Shown one piece after another: positions 1 through 6,682 of a DNA stretch of 20,113 nt. The translations under genes were made by a program, and so were the position numbers. Origin of the DNA: DATCVR01 sp036566745 (lineage in GTDB: Bacteria; Actinomycetota; Actinomycetes; Jiangellales; Jiangellaceae). Every line of letters starts with the position of its first letter. Positions within the stretch are counted from its first letter, which is position 1. The stretch spans positions 1 through 20,113 of the forward strand of contig DATCVR010000290.1 in assembly GCA_036566745.1 (NCBI GenBank), given 5' to 3'. Under the pieces are notes generated by a model. The model was given only the letters and a program-made list of their open reading frames with translations, was not told the origin of the DNA and did no database searches.

Positions 1-123
1 CTGCTCAAGGACGAGCACGGCATCACCGTCCCCTCCACCGGCAACCGCTACCCCCTCGACCCCGGCACCGTCCGCGACGCCCTCGCCCGCCGCACCGAGA
101 CCGACGACAACGACGACGAGTGA
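1..123 (+). CDS. C-terminal end of an unidentified element protein (5' end outside window)
   Basis: Frame 1 is open from the first base to a TGA at 121-123 and encodes a 40-residue tail. It contains the segment HGITVPSTGNRYPLDPGTV and ends in an acidic TETDDNDDE stretch. I do not recognise the family from this tail. It precedes a SpdD-like gene, and in actinomycete integrative elements the FtsK/TraB-type transfer protein often lies just upstream of spd genes, so a transfer ATPase C-terminus is one guess. That is inference from position only. The stop codon overlaps the left arm of the inverted repeat that begins at 122. Confidence 0.55.
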   Translation: MLKDEHGITVPSTGNRYPLDPGTVRDALARRTETDDNDDE

Positions 124-196
124 GTTACCCCGGCCCGGATCTGCGAGCACCCCGATTCCGGGGGTCTCGGAGCCCGGATCGGGGGCGGGGTAACTC
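122..196. repeat. Nested inverted repeat in the 124-363 non-coding region
   Basis: GAGTTACCCC (122-131) is the exact reverse complement of GGGGTAACTC (187-196). Inside lies a second stem: CGAG (144-147) and ACCCC (149-153) pair with GGGGT (161-165) and CTCG (166-169) around loop GATTCCG, with one bulged C at 148. CCCGGATC also occurs twice in direct orientation (134-141 and 173-180). The hairpin could end the upstream transcript, but there is no T-run. A cruciform-type operator or replication/transfer site is also possible. Confidence 0.6.
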
Positions 197-312
197 GGCT
201 CACTCGGTAACTCGCCGCAGGTCAGCGCACAAATGGCCTCTGAGCTGGGCGAAGTTACAAACCTAACTCGCCACCCGTCGAGCTAACCCCCTTCATCACC
301 CCCACCTAACCC
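191..312 (+). repeat. TAACYC direct repeats upstream of the cassette
   Basis: The hexamer TAACTC/TAACCC occurs at 191-196, 208-213, 264-269, 284-289 and 307-312. Inverted copies are GAGTTA (122-127) and AGTTA (253-257). The first two lie in the 9-mer GGTAACTCG (189-197 and 206-214). Five short repeats in about 120 bp of otherwise non-coding DNA suggest a protein-binding array: an operator for the downstream operon or an iteron-like site. I could not identify a convincing promoter here, although the operon starting at 364 should have one nearby. Confidence 0.45.
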
Positions 313-363
313 CATCTCCGCGACGCCGCGACGGCTTCGCCATGCCCAAAACAGGAGGCCCAG

Positions 364-771
364 ATGACCGGCTACACCGACTCGCACACCCCGCTGCAAG
401 GGGTGATCCACCAACCCGCCGACACCTACGTCCCGAGCCCCGCGGCTGTCGTCACCGAGGCGCCGACGGCCTCGTATCTCCCGGCGCTCGTCCCGCAACA
501 ACAGCCCGGCCAGCCACCCGCCTACCCGATGCAGATGGTGCTGCTCTCGCCGCAACAACCACAGCCCACCGCAGCCGGGCTGTCGCCGATCACCTCCCGG
601 CTGCTCGTCGGGGCCGGGATCGGTGCAGGAGCGATCCTCGCCGTCGCCCTCATCGGCCCCCTCATCATCGCCACCCTCCAATCCCTCGCCGTCGCCGCCC
701 TCGCCCTCGGCGGAGCCGGACTCGGCCTCGGGGTCGCCGCCCTCGCCGTCTCCCGCAACCTCCGCCACTAG
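364..771 (+). CDS. Small membrane protein, SpdD-like (mobile-element spread protein candidate)
   Basis: The protein has 135 residues. About 75 N-terminal residues are rich in proline and glutamine (for example PQQQPGQPPAYP near 44-55). They are followed by a hydrophobic hairpin with two predicted membrane segments at about 81-104 and 106-129, and a short basic end (RNLRH). This architecture, a Pro-rich head plus a hydrophobic hairpin, matches SpdD-type plasmid spread proteins of Streptomyces integrative elements, but sequence identity cannot be judged here. AGGAGG at 353-358 lies 5 nt before the ATG and fixes the start. The gene is first in a plus-strand run and lies 20 nt before whiB. A role in intramycelial or cell-to-cell spread is inference; a generic membrane protein is the alternative. 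Confidence 0.75.
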   Translation: MTGYTDSHTPLQGVIHQPADTYVPSPAAVVTEAPTASYLPALVPQQQPGQPPAYPMQMVLLSPQQPQPTAAGLSPITSRLLVGAGIGAGAILAVALIGPLIIATLQSLAVAALALGGAGLGLGVAALAVSRNLRH

Positions 772-791
772 CCCCGAACGGAGCCCACCCC

Positions 792-1097
792 ATGACCACC
801 ACCCAGCTCGACCACGCCACCGAGCCCTACACCGCCGAGAACTGGCGCGACGGCGCCGAGTGCCGCCAGGCCGACCCCGAAGCGTTCTTCCCCGCCAAGG
901 GCGGCTCGAACACGGAGGCCAAGCACACCTGCCTGTCCTGCTCCGTGCGGGTGTTCTGCCTCGACTGGGCCATCGAGAACAACATCCAGCACGGCGTCTG
1001 GGGCGCCACCTCGACCTACCAGCGCCGCAACCTCCGCCGCGCCCGCCGCAACGACACCACCACCACGACTGCCACCGGCACGGAGGTGCCCGCATGA
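792..1097 (+). CDS. WhiB-family iron-sulfur transcriptional regulator
   Basis: This 101-residue protein carries the full WhiB signature: Cys24, then CLSCSVRVFC giving Cys47, Cys50 and Cys56 (C-x2-C-x5-C). These four cysteines normally hold a [4Fe-4S] cluster. The turn GVWGA (68-72) follows, then a basic tail (YQRRNLRRARR) that in the family contacts DNA or sigma factor. An in-frame upstream Met at 342 would overlap the previous gene; the ATG at 792 is preferred because GGAG (780-783) sits 8 nt upstream and the protein then has normal WhiB length. Its stop overlaps the next start (ATGA). WhiB-like proteins are common on actinophages and actinobacterial elements, where they can regulate element or host genes. 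The target here is unknown. Confidence 0.93.
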   Translation: MTTTQLDHATEPYTAENWRDGAECRQADPEAFFPAKGGSNTEAKHTCLSCSVRVFCLDWAIENNIQHGVWGATSTYQRRNLRRARRNDTTTTTATGTEVPA

Positions 1098-1408
1098 CCA
1101 ACACCCTCCACATCCCGGCCCTCCCGGCCCTGGACGAGCCCTGCACGACCTGCAACGGCACCGGCGTCATCGCCTCCTACGCCTGGACCCGCTGGCTACA
1201 CATCTACGCCACCGCCCGCGCCGACTTCGAAGCCGTGCACCCCGACGAGGACTGGTACCGCAGCCCCGAACAAGCCCACCTCGAGGAGGACCAGCCCGAC
1301 GAGCCCTACGACTTCGACTGCGCCGACTGCGACGGCACCGGCCGCCAGCCCACCGACGCCGGCCGTGTCCTGCTGGCGTTCCTGCGCACGACGGGAGAGC
1401 TCCGATGA
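1094..1408 (+). CDS. Hypothetical protein with paired CxxCxGxG zinc motifs
   Basis: This 104-residue acidic protein has two CxxCxGxG motifs, CTTCNGTG (17-24) and CADCDGTG (76-83). They are like the repeats of the DnaJ zinc-binding domain, but only two are present, about 51 residues apart. The four cysteines could form a single zinc site that brings the ends together. The middle is helical-looking and acidic (HPDEDWY, HLEEDQPDEPYDFD). No J domain is present, so it is not DnaJ itself. The ATG at 1094 overlaps the whiB stop and is preceded by GGAGG (1082-1086) with 7 nt spacing. Its own stop overlaps the methyltransferase start, so it is translationally coupled on both sides. Function unknown. 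Confidence 0.82.
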   Translation: MTNTLHIPALPALDEPCTTCNGTGVIASYAWTRWLHIYATARADFEAVHPDEDWYRSPEQAHLEEDQPDEPYDFDCADCDGTGRQPTDAGRVLLAFLRTTGELR

Positions 1409-2958
1409 CACTCACGATGACAGACCTGTTCTGCGGCGCCGGGGGCTCCAGCTCGGGCGCTGTGCAGGTGCCCGGGGTCTCGGTGCGGATGGCGGCGAAC
1501 CATTGGGCGTTGGCGATCGAGACCCACAACACGAACCACCCGGACACAGATCACGACATCGCCGACCTCTCCGGTGTCGACCCGCGCCGTTACCCGCGCA
1601 CGGACATCCTGTGGGCGTCCCCGGAGTGCACCAACCACTCCCAAGCCAAGGGACGGCGCCGCAACGCGGATGCGACCCCGGACCTGTTAGGTGAGGTGCT
1701 GCCCGACGCTGCTGCCGACCGGTCGCGGGCGACGATGTGGGACGTCCCCCGCTTCGCCGAAGCCCACGCCTACCGCGCCATCGTCGTCGAGAACGTCGTC
1801 GACGCCGCCAAGTGGGTCATGTGGCCGGCATGGCTGCAAGCGATGACCGCGCTCGGCTACTCCCACCACGTCGTCTACCTCAACAGCATGCACGCCGGTG
1901 CCGCCGGACTCCCCGCACCGCAGAGCAGGGATCGGCTCTACGTCGTGTTCTGGAGGCAGGGTGAACGCCGCCCGGACCTGGAGCGCTGGACCCGGCCGAC
2001 GGCGTGGTGCGACCAGCACGGCCCCGTCCAAGCCATCCAAGCCTGGAAACGACCGGACGCCAGGTGGGGCCGCTACCGGCAGCAGTACGTCTACCGCTGC
2101 CCGAACGTCGCCTGCCGCAACCAGGTACTCGAGCCCGCCTGGCTCCCCGCCGCCGCCGCGATCGACTGGACCATCCCCGGCGAACGCATCGGCGACCGGG
2201 CACGCCCGCTCGCGGCCAAGACCATGGCCCGTATCCAAGCCGGGCTCGAACGCTTCGCCCGGGACCCGTTCCTGACCGTGCACCGGCACGAGTACCGCAC
2301 CGCCACCCTCGACAAGCCCTCGCCGACGCTGACCGCATCCGGGAACCACCTCGGCCTGCTCGTGCCGGTGGAGGGACGCGACGGCAAACAAGCCACCACC
2401 GCCGCCGAGGCGCTGCGGACCATGACCACCCGTAACGAGACCGCGTTCGTGGTGCCGCTGCGGAACAACAACACGTCGAAGGCCACCGCGGAGCCGTTCG
2501 ACACGTTCGCCGCCGCCGGTACTCACCATGCCATGGTGATGCGCAACAACGGCACCCGCGATCACGACCCCGCCTGGACCTGCACCCCCACCACCGAGAC
2601 CCTGCGCACGTTGACCACCGGCGGGCACCAGTCCCTCGTCGACTGGTCGCACATGCTCGTCCCGGCCGGCGGCACCTGGAACGACACCCCCACCCCGATC
2701 AGCGATGTCATGCGCACCCGCACCACCCGCGATTCGGAAGGTTTGGCGTCGGTCGCGGTCGACGTCGATGACTGCTTGTTCCGGATGCTCGAGCCCCACG
2801 AGATCGCCCGCGGGATGGCCTTCTCCGACGACTACGTCATCCACGGCAACAAGCGCGAGCGCGTCCGCCAGGCCGGGAACGCCGTCACCCCACCAGCCGC
2901 CCGCGACCTCCTCACCGCCGTCACCGAAGCCATTACCGGGCAGGAGGTGGCGGCGTGA
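1405..2958 (+). CDS. DNA (cytosine-5-)-methyltransferase
   Basis: The 517-residue protein has the C5-methyltransferase motifs in order: motif I DLFCGAGGSSSG (7-18, AdoMet binding), motif IV SPECTNHS with nucleophile Cys75, motif VI ENV (129-131), motif VIII QSRDR (173-177) and motif X RQAGNAVTPP (489-497). Motif IV has PEC where most family members have PPC. Between VIII and X lies a long target-recognition region with a possible zinc knuckle (C202-x2-H205, C232-x4-C237) and five related units between 301 and 450. No restriction endonuclease is visible nearby, so it is probably solitary, protecting the element from host restriction or marking its DNA; this is inference. Start ATG 1405 overlaps the previous stop, with GGGAGAG at 1393-1399; Met5 is an alternative start. 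Confidence 0.93.
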   Translation: MTLTMTDLFCGAGGSSSGAVQVPGVSVRMAANHWALAIETHNTNHPDTDHDIADLSGVDPRRYPRTDILWASPECTNHSQAKGRRRNADATPDLLGEVLPDAAADRSRATMWDVPRFAEAHAYRAIVVENVVDAAKWVMWPAWLQAMTALGYSHHVVYLNSMHAGAAGLPAPQSRDRLYVVFWRQGERRPDLERWTRPTAWCDQHGPVQAIQAWKRPDARWGRYRQQYVYRCPNVACRNQVLEPAWLPAAAAIDWTIPGERIGDRARPLAAKTMARIQAGLERFARDPFLTVHRHEYRTATLDKPSPTLTASGNHLGLLVPVEGRDGKQATTAAEALRTMTTRNETAFVVPLRNNNTSKATAEPFDTFAAAGTHHAMVMRNNGTRDHDPAWTCTPTTETLRTLTTGGHQSLVDWSHMLVPAGGTWNDTPTPISDVMRTRTTRDSEGLASVAVDVDDCLFRMLEPHEIARGMAFSDDYVIHGNKRERVRQAGNAVTPPAARDLLTAVTEAITGQEVAA

Positions 2959-3332
2959 AGACCAGCGAGTTCCATCGCCGCTTGGTCGAGCTGGGCCGCC
3001 GCCACGGCCCGGTCCCGCGCTACGGCACACCCGAGTGGGAGGCCCTGCCCGATGGTGACCCGCGCGTGTTCGCCGCCGTGGTGATCGCGGCGGAGTGCTG
3101 GCGTCGTGACGGCACGCCGGAGGCGATCGCGGCGCGGTTGCGGCAGGAGCTGGAGGAGTCGGACCGGCTGGTGCTGTACCGGCAGTTCGGGGCCGAACGT
3201 GATGTGCACGCGGCGTGGATGGAGCAACCGGCACGGCGGCGTGTGTGGCGGCCCTCGAACGCGGTGATGCAGCGCCGCCGTAACGAGCTGGTGAGTGGAC
3301 CCGAGGACCAACAACGGGAGCAGGGGTCATGA
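2955..3332 (+). CDS. DUF2742-like protein
   Basis: The protein has 125 residues and starts at a GTG that overlaps the methyltransferase stop (GTGA). AGGAGG at 2942-2947, 7 nt upstream, supports this start. The N-terminal half contains GTPEWEALPDGDP followed by a helix (RVFAAVVIAAECWRRDG). This resembles DUF2742, a small family seen on mycobacterial prophages and related elements; I recognise the pattern from memory and could not test it. The C-terminal half is basic and charged (MQRRRNELV). The stop overlaps the start of the DUF3987 gene, suggesting the two products are made together. No enzymatic motif is visible. Confidence 0.7.
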   Translation: MKTSEFHRRLVELGRRHGPVPRYGTPEWEALPDGDPRVFAAVVIAAECWRRDGTPEAIAARLRQELEESDRLVLYRQFGAERDVHAAWMEQPARRRVWRPSNAVMQRRRNELVSGPEDQQREQGS

Positions 3333-4903
3333 GCAACGTGGAGAACCTTGCAGGCTGGCTCGACGCCGCACGGCACCAACCCGGCGCGCCCGAGTGGGAT
3401 GAGGCGGCTCGCTACGCCGAGACGTGGGACGGCGACCCGGTGCCGCTGAAGACGGAGCGGTTGTTGCGGCCGTTCCCGGTGGAGGTGTTCCCGGACTGGC
3501 TGGTGGACGAGATGGAGGCGATCGCGTGCGCGACGCAGACGCCGATCGACCTGGCGGCCTCGTTGGGGTTGGCGTGCCTGGCCACGGCGGCCGGGGGGAA
3601 GGTGCTTGTCGAGCTGGACGGGTCGTGGATCGAGCAGACCAACCTCTACACCGTCGTCGCCCTACCGCCGGGGTCGCGCAAGTCGCCGGTGTTTCGGGCG
3701 ATGACCGCACCGATCAAGGACGCCGAGCAGGCGTTGCGGGAGATCGTCGCCCCGCAGCGTTCCGAGGCCGGGGTCATGTTGCGCACGGCGAAGGCCCGCG
3801 CCGAAACCGCCGCGATCGCTGCGGAGCATTCCACCGACCCGGCCGCCGTCGCCGAGGCTGTTGCGGCGGCCGAGGAGGTGGAGCGGATCACCGTCCCGGC
3901 CAAGCCTCAGCTCACCACCGACGACGTAACCCCCGAAACCTGCACCTCCCTGCTCGCCCAACAAGGAGGACGGCTGGCGATCCTCTCCGCCGAAGGTGAC
4001 GCGTTCGCCACCGTCACCGGGATGCGCTACTCCAACACCTCCAACCTGGGAGTGTTCCTCAAAGGCCACGCCGGGGACGCGATCCACGTCGACCGGCTCA
4101 GCCGCGAATCCGAAACCATCGACCGCCCCGCCCTCACGATGGGCATCACCACCCAGCCGAAGGTCTTGCGGGAACTGGCCGGCCAACCCGACCTCCTCGA
4201 CCGCGGCGCCCTCGGGCGGCTGCTCTACAGCCTGCCGGAGAACACCGTCGGCAACCGCAAACCCCGCGACGCCCGCCCCGTCCCGTCGTCAGTGACCGCC
4301 TCGTACGGGGAGCACATCAAGACCCTCGTCCTCACCCTGGCCGCGCACACCGCGCCGCACATGCTCACCATCACCGCCGAGGCCCGCGACGTCCTGCTCG
4401 ACTTCGACGAATGGCTCGAACCCAAACTGCACCCCGACACCGGCCAGTTCGCCAACATCGCCTCCTGGGCGAACAAGCTCACCGGCTCCGTTATCGCCCG
4501 CGTCGCCGCCCTGCTCCACCTCGCCCACCACTACCGCACCGGCTACGACAAGCCCATCAGCGCCGACACCATGCGCGACGCCGAGAACGTCGGGCGCTAC
4601 TACCTCGACCACGCCCTCGCCACCTTCGACCTCATGGGCAAAGCCAGCCCCACCCTTACCGACGCTCGCCGCGTCCTGCGTTGGATCACTAGCAACCACC
4701 ACACCGACTTCACCCGCCGCGAGCTGTTCAATGCCGTGCGCTCCCAGCACTTCGAACGTGTCGACGACCTCGAACCCGCCCTCGACCTCCTCACCGACCA
4801 CGGCTATATCGCCCGCCGACCCGCCGAACCCAACGCCGGAAGGGGCCGCCCCAAAGTCACCTACGACGTCCACCCCGCCACCCACCAACAACCCCTCATC
4901 TGA
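3329..4903 (+). CDS. DUF3987 domain protein (primase/helicase-like, YfjI type)
   Basis: The 524-residue protein fits the DUF3987 family, which is found on phages and integrative elements and usually linked to DNA replication. A short N-terminal segment with GAPEWDEAARYAETWDGDP is followed by the core. PPGSRKSP at 113-120 is a degenerate P-loop (family members show GxxRKS rather than GxxGKS). A helical insert at about 130-190 follows, then acidic and Gly-rich stretches such as ILSAEGDAF. The last ~70 residues look like a winged helix (TRRELFNAV, LLTDHGYIARRP). ATG 3329 overlaps the previous stop, with GGGAG at 3316-3320. It is the last gene of the coupled cassette. No RepSA or prim-pol gene is seen in the window, so this is the best replication candidate for the element. 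Confidence 0.85.
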   Translation: MSNVENLAGWLDAARHQPGAPEWDEAARYAETWDGDPVPLKTERLLRPFPVEVFPDWLVDEMEAIACATQTPIDLAASLGLACLATAAGGKVLVELDGSWIEQTNLYTVVALPPGSRKSPVFRAMTAPIKDAEQALREIVAPQRSEAGVMLRTAKARAETAAIAAEHSTDPAAVAEAVAAAEEVERITVPAKPQLTTDDVTPETCTSLLAQQGGRLAILSAEGDAFATVTGMRYSNTSNLGVFLKGHAGDAIHVDRLSRESETIDRPALTMGITTQPKVLRELAGQPDLLDRGALGRLLYSLPENTVGNRKPRDARPVPSSVTASYGEHIKTLVLTLAAHTAPHMLTITAEARDVLLDFDEWLEPKLHPDTGQFANIASWANKLTGSVIARVAALLHLAHHYRTGYDKPISADTMRDAENVGRYYLDHALATFDLMGKASPTLTDARRVLRWITSNHHTDFTRRELFNAVRSQHFERVDDLEPALDLLTDHGYIARRPAEPNAGRGRPKVTYDVHPATHQQPLI

Positions 4904-4925
4904 CCCCGCCGAAGCCCGATCCGTA

Positions 4926-5039
4926 TTTGTGCGGGATTTCTGCGGAATATTGCGCGCCCGCCACCCACCACCGACGCAAGCCCCTGACCAGCACCAACAC
5001 CGCCCCACCGGCATTTCTGCGTTTTCTGCGCTTTCTGCG
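4926..5039 (+). repeat. TTTCTGCG iteron-like boxes before the xis-int genes
   Basis: The octamer TTTCTGCG occurs at 4937-4944, 5014-5021, 5023-5030 and 5032-5039, with a one-mismatch copy TTTGTGCG at 4926-4933. A weaker TATTGCG-type copy ends at 4954. The last three are strictly 9 bp apart; the upstream group is about 10-11 bp apart, close to one helical turn. They lie in the 181-bp gap between the DUF3987 stop and the excisionase start, which is richer in A/T than its surroundings. Likely a binding array for Xis, integrase arms, a replication initiator or a repressor. Which one cannot be told from sequence alone. Confidence 0.6.
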
Positions 5040-5084
5040 GGCCGAACCCAGCCCCAGCCCAACCAGCGAAGGAGACCGACACCC

Positions 5085-5297
5085 ATGACCGACGCCACCG
5101 CCACCCTCCCAGCGCCCGCCCCGGCCAAGCTCCTGCTCACCGTCGCCGAAGCAGCCCAGCAACTCGGCATCGGCCGGACCCTCATGTACTCGCTCATCAG
5201 CTCCGGCCAGGTCCCCTCCGTGCTCATCGGCAAGCTCCGCCGCGTCCGCCCCGCCGACCTAGAGACCTACGCAGCCACCCTCACCGTCGCCGCCTGA
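5085..5297 (+). CDS. Excisionase-like HTH protein (MerR/AlpA-type)
   Basis: This 70-residue protein has a helix-turn-helix with wing: LTVAEAAQQLGIGRTLMYSL (18-37), then SSGQVPSVLIGKLRRVRPAD (39-58). This is the excisionase-family DNA-binding pattern (HTH_17) in which a short wing ends in a K-L-R-R stretch. ATG 5085 is chosen because AAGGAG (5069-5074) lies 10 nt upstream and the product then has normal length; the longer upstream frame runs through the repeat array. It ends 13 nt before the integrase start. It probably controls the direction of integrase action or represses the element's genes, and may bind the adjacent TTTCTGCG boxes (inference). Confidence 0.85.
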   Translation: MTDATATLPAPAPAKLLLTVAEAAQQLGIGRTLMYSLISSGQVPSVLIGKLRRVRPADLETYAATLTVAA

Positions 5298-5310
5298 AAG
5301 GAGCACCACC

Positions 5311-6603
5311 TTGCCCCGCAAGAAGCGCGCCGAAGGAACCCGAGCCCCCAACATGGCCGCCACGATCTACCTCGGAAAGGACGGACGCTGGCACGGCCGC
5401 GTCACCATGGGCGTCCACGACAACGGAACACCCGACCGACGACACGTCAGCGCCAAGACCGAAGGCGACGTGCGCGACAAGATCCGCGACCTCGAAAAAG
5501 ACCGCGACGCCGGACGGATCAAGCGGCCCGGAAGGGCATGGACGGTCGAGAAGTGGCTCACCCATTGGCTGGACAACATCGCCGCCCACAGCGTCCGACC
5601 CAAGACTCTCGCGGGCTACCAGACGGCCATACGCAGGCACCTGATTCCCGGACTCGGGGCACATCGCACTGATCGGCTTCAACCCGAGCACCTGGAACGC
5701 TTCTACGCCAAGCTCAGTGCGAGCGGCCTGCGGCCCGCAACCGTCCACCAGATTCACCGCACGCTCAGGACTGCGCTCAACGAAGCGATGCGCCGCGGGC
5801 AGATGGTCCGCAACCCTGCGAGCGTGGCCAAGTCGCCCCGACTGGTCGAGGAGGAGATCGACCCGTTGACGGTTGACGAGGCACGGGCTGTGCTCGACGT
5901 CGCCCACGGGAAACGCAATGGGGTCCGATTCGCTCTCGCTCTCGCAGTAGGACTACGACAGGGGGAGGCGCTGGGGCTCAAATGGCGCGACGTCGACCCG
6001 GCGTCAGGAACCCTCACCATCCGCCGGGCGCTCCAACGCCACACCTGGCAACACGGATGCGGCGGAGCCTGCGGGCGCACACGTGGCACCGACTGTCCGA
6101 AGCGGCACGGTGGGGGACTTGCCGAGGTGCCCACGAAGTCGCGGGCGGGCCGACGCGTCGTCGGCGTGCCACGACCGCTCATGGACGCACTGGACGACCA
6201 CAGGAAGGCTCAGGGCAAGGAACGAGAGACTGCGGCCGATCTGTGGGAGGACGGCGATTGGGTATTCGCCCAACCGACGGGGCGCCCCATCGATCCGCGC
6301 GTCGACTACGCCGAGTGGCGTCGCCTGCTCAAGGAGGCAGGCGTCCGGCCTGCCAGGCTCCACGACGCGCGCCACACGGCAGCGACGATGCTGCTCGTCC
6401 TCAAAGTGCCCACCCGCGCCGTCATGGACGTCATGGGCTGGTCGCAAGCCAGCATGGCGACGCGCTACCAGCACGTTCCCGCAGAAGTCCTACGTGGGAT
6501 CGCCGACCAGATGGGCGGATTGCTGTGGGCCGCCGACAGCGACGACGAGCCACCCAAACGCACCGATGACGACGACGAGAAGGGCAGCAGATCGGCCGCG
6601 TAA
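5311..6603 (+). CDS. int: Tyrosine recombinase (site-specific integrase)
   Basis: The 430-residue protein has an N-terminal arm-binding region with basic residues and GRWHGRV (about 25-31), a SAM-like core-binding domain (about 78-172) and a catalytic domain. Catalytic residues are Arg216 (GLRQGEAL), Lys276 (PTKSRAGR), His351 and Arg354 (LHDARH), Trp377 (GWS, replacing the second His as in many integrases) and nucleophile Tyr386 (TRYQHV). A Cys/His-rich insert with C250, C254 and C262 lies between the first Arg and the Lys, a feature I associate with actinobacterial integrases. The start is TTG 5311, supported by AAAGGAG (5297-5303) at 7 nt; ATG 5353 is the alternative. The gene reads toward the 3' end of tRNA-Phe, as expected for integration there. 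Confidence 0.95.
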   Translation: MPRKKRAEGTRAPNMAATIYLGKDGRWHGRVTMGVHDNGTPDRRHVSAKTEGDVRDKIRDLEKDRDAGRIKRPGRAWTVEKWLTHWLDNIAAHSVRPKTLAGYQTAIRRHLIPGLGAHRTDRLQPEHLERFYAKLSASGLRPATVHQIHRTLRTALNEAMRRGQMVRNPASVAKSPRLVEEEIDPLTVDEARAVLDVAHGKRNGVRFALALAVGLRQGEALGLKWRDVDPASGTLTIRRALQRHTWQHGCGGACGRTRGTDCPKRHGGGLAEVPTKSRAGRRVVGVPRPLMDALDDHRKAQGKERETAADLWEDGDWVFAQPTGRPIDPRVDYAEWRRLLKEAGVRPARLHDARHTAATMLLVLKVPTRAVMDVMGWSQASMATRYQHVPAEVLRGIADQMGGLLWAADSDDEPPKRTDDDDEKGSRSAA

Positions 6604-6610
6604 CAGGGGC

Positions 6611-6634
6611 AACTGAGACCACAACTGAGACCAC
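6611..6634 (+). repeat. 12-bp tandem repeat next to the attachment site
   Basis: AACTGAGACCAC occurs twice with no gap (6611-6622 and 6623-6634), 7 bp after the integrase stop and about 50 bp from the tRNA 3' end. Short perfect direct repeats flanking an att core are typical of integrase arm-type sites, so this is a candidate arm site; no functional proof is visible. Confidence 0.6.
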
Positions 6635-6664
6635 AAAGGCCGCCGGGGAACCGGCGGCCTTTGT
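6633..6664 (+). terminator. Strong hairpin terminator between int and tRNA-Phe
   Basis: A perfect 14-bp stem pairs 6633-6646 with 6651-6664 around the tetraloop GGAA. The left arm starts ACAAAGG and the right arm ends CCTTTGT, followed by CTTTG. It should stop integrase transcription. In the other direction it lies 18 nt after the tRNA-Phe 3' end and could also serve that transcript. Since it lies on the element side of the att site, the tRNA may now use an element-supplied terminator (inference). Confidence 0.8.
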
Positions 6665-6682
6665 CTTTGCTGCTCAGGGAGG

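Noticed and set aside
1405..3332. Restriction-modification system around the methyltransferase
   Set aside because: The neighbouring genes (zinc-type protein and DUF2742-like protein) show no nuclease motif such as PD-ExK or HNH, so a complete system is not supported.
1687..3336. Long minus-strand open frame (about 549 codons) opposite the methyltransferase
   Set aside because: Low-complexity Gly/Arg/Val shadow; the plus strand carries all C5-methyltransferase motifs.
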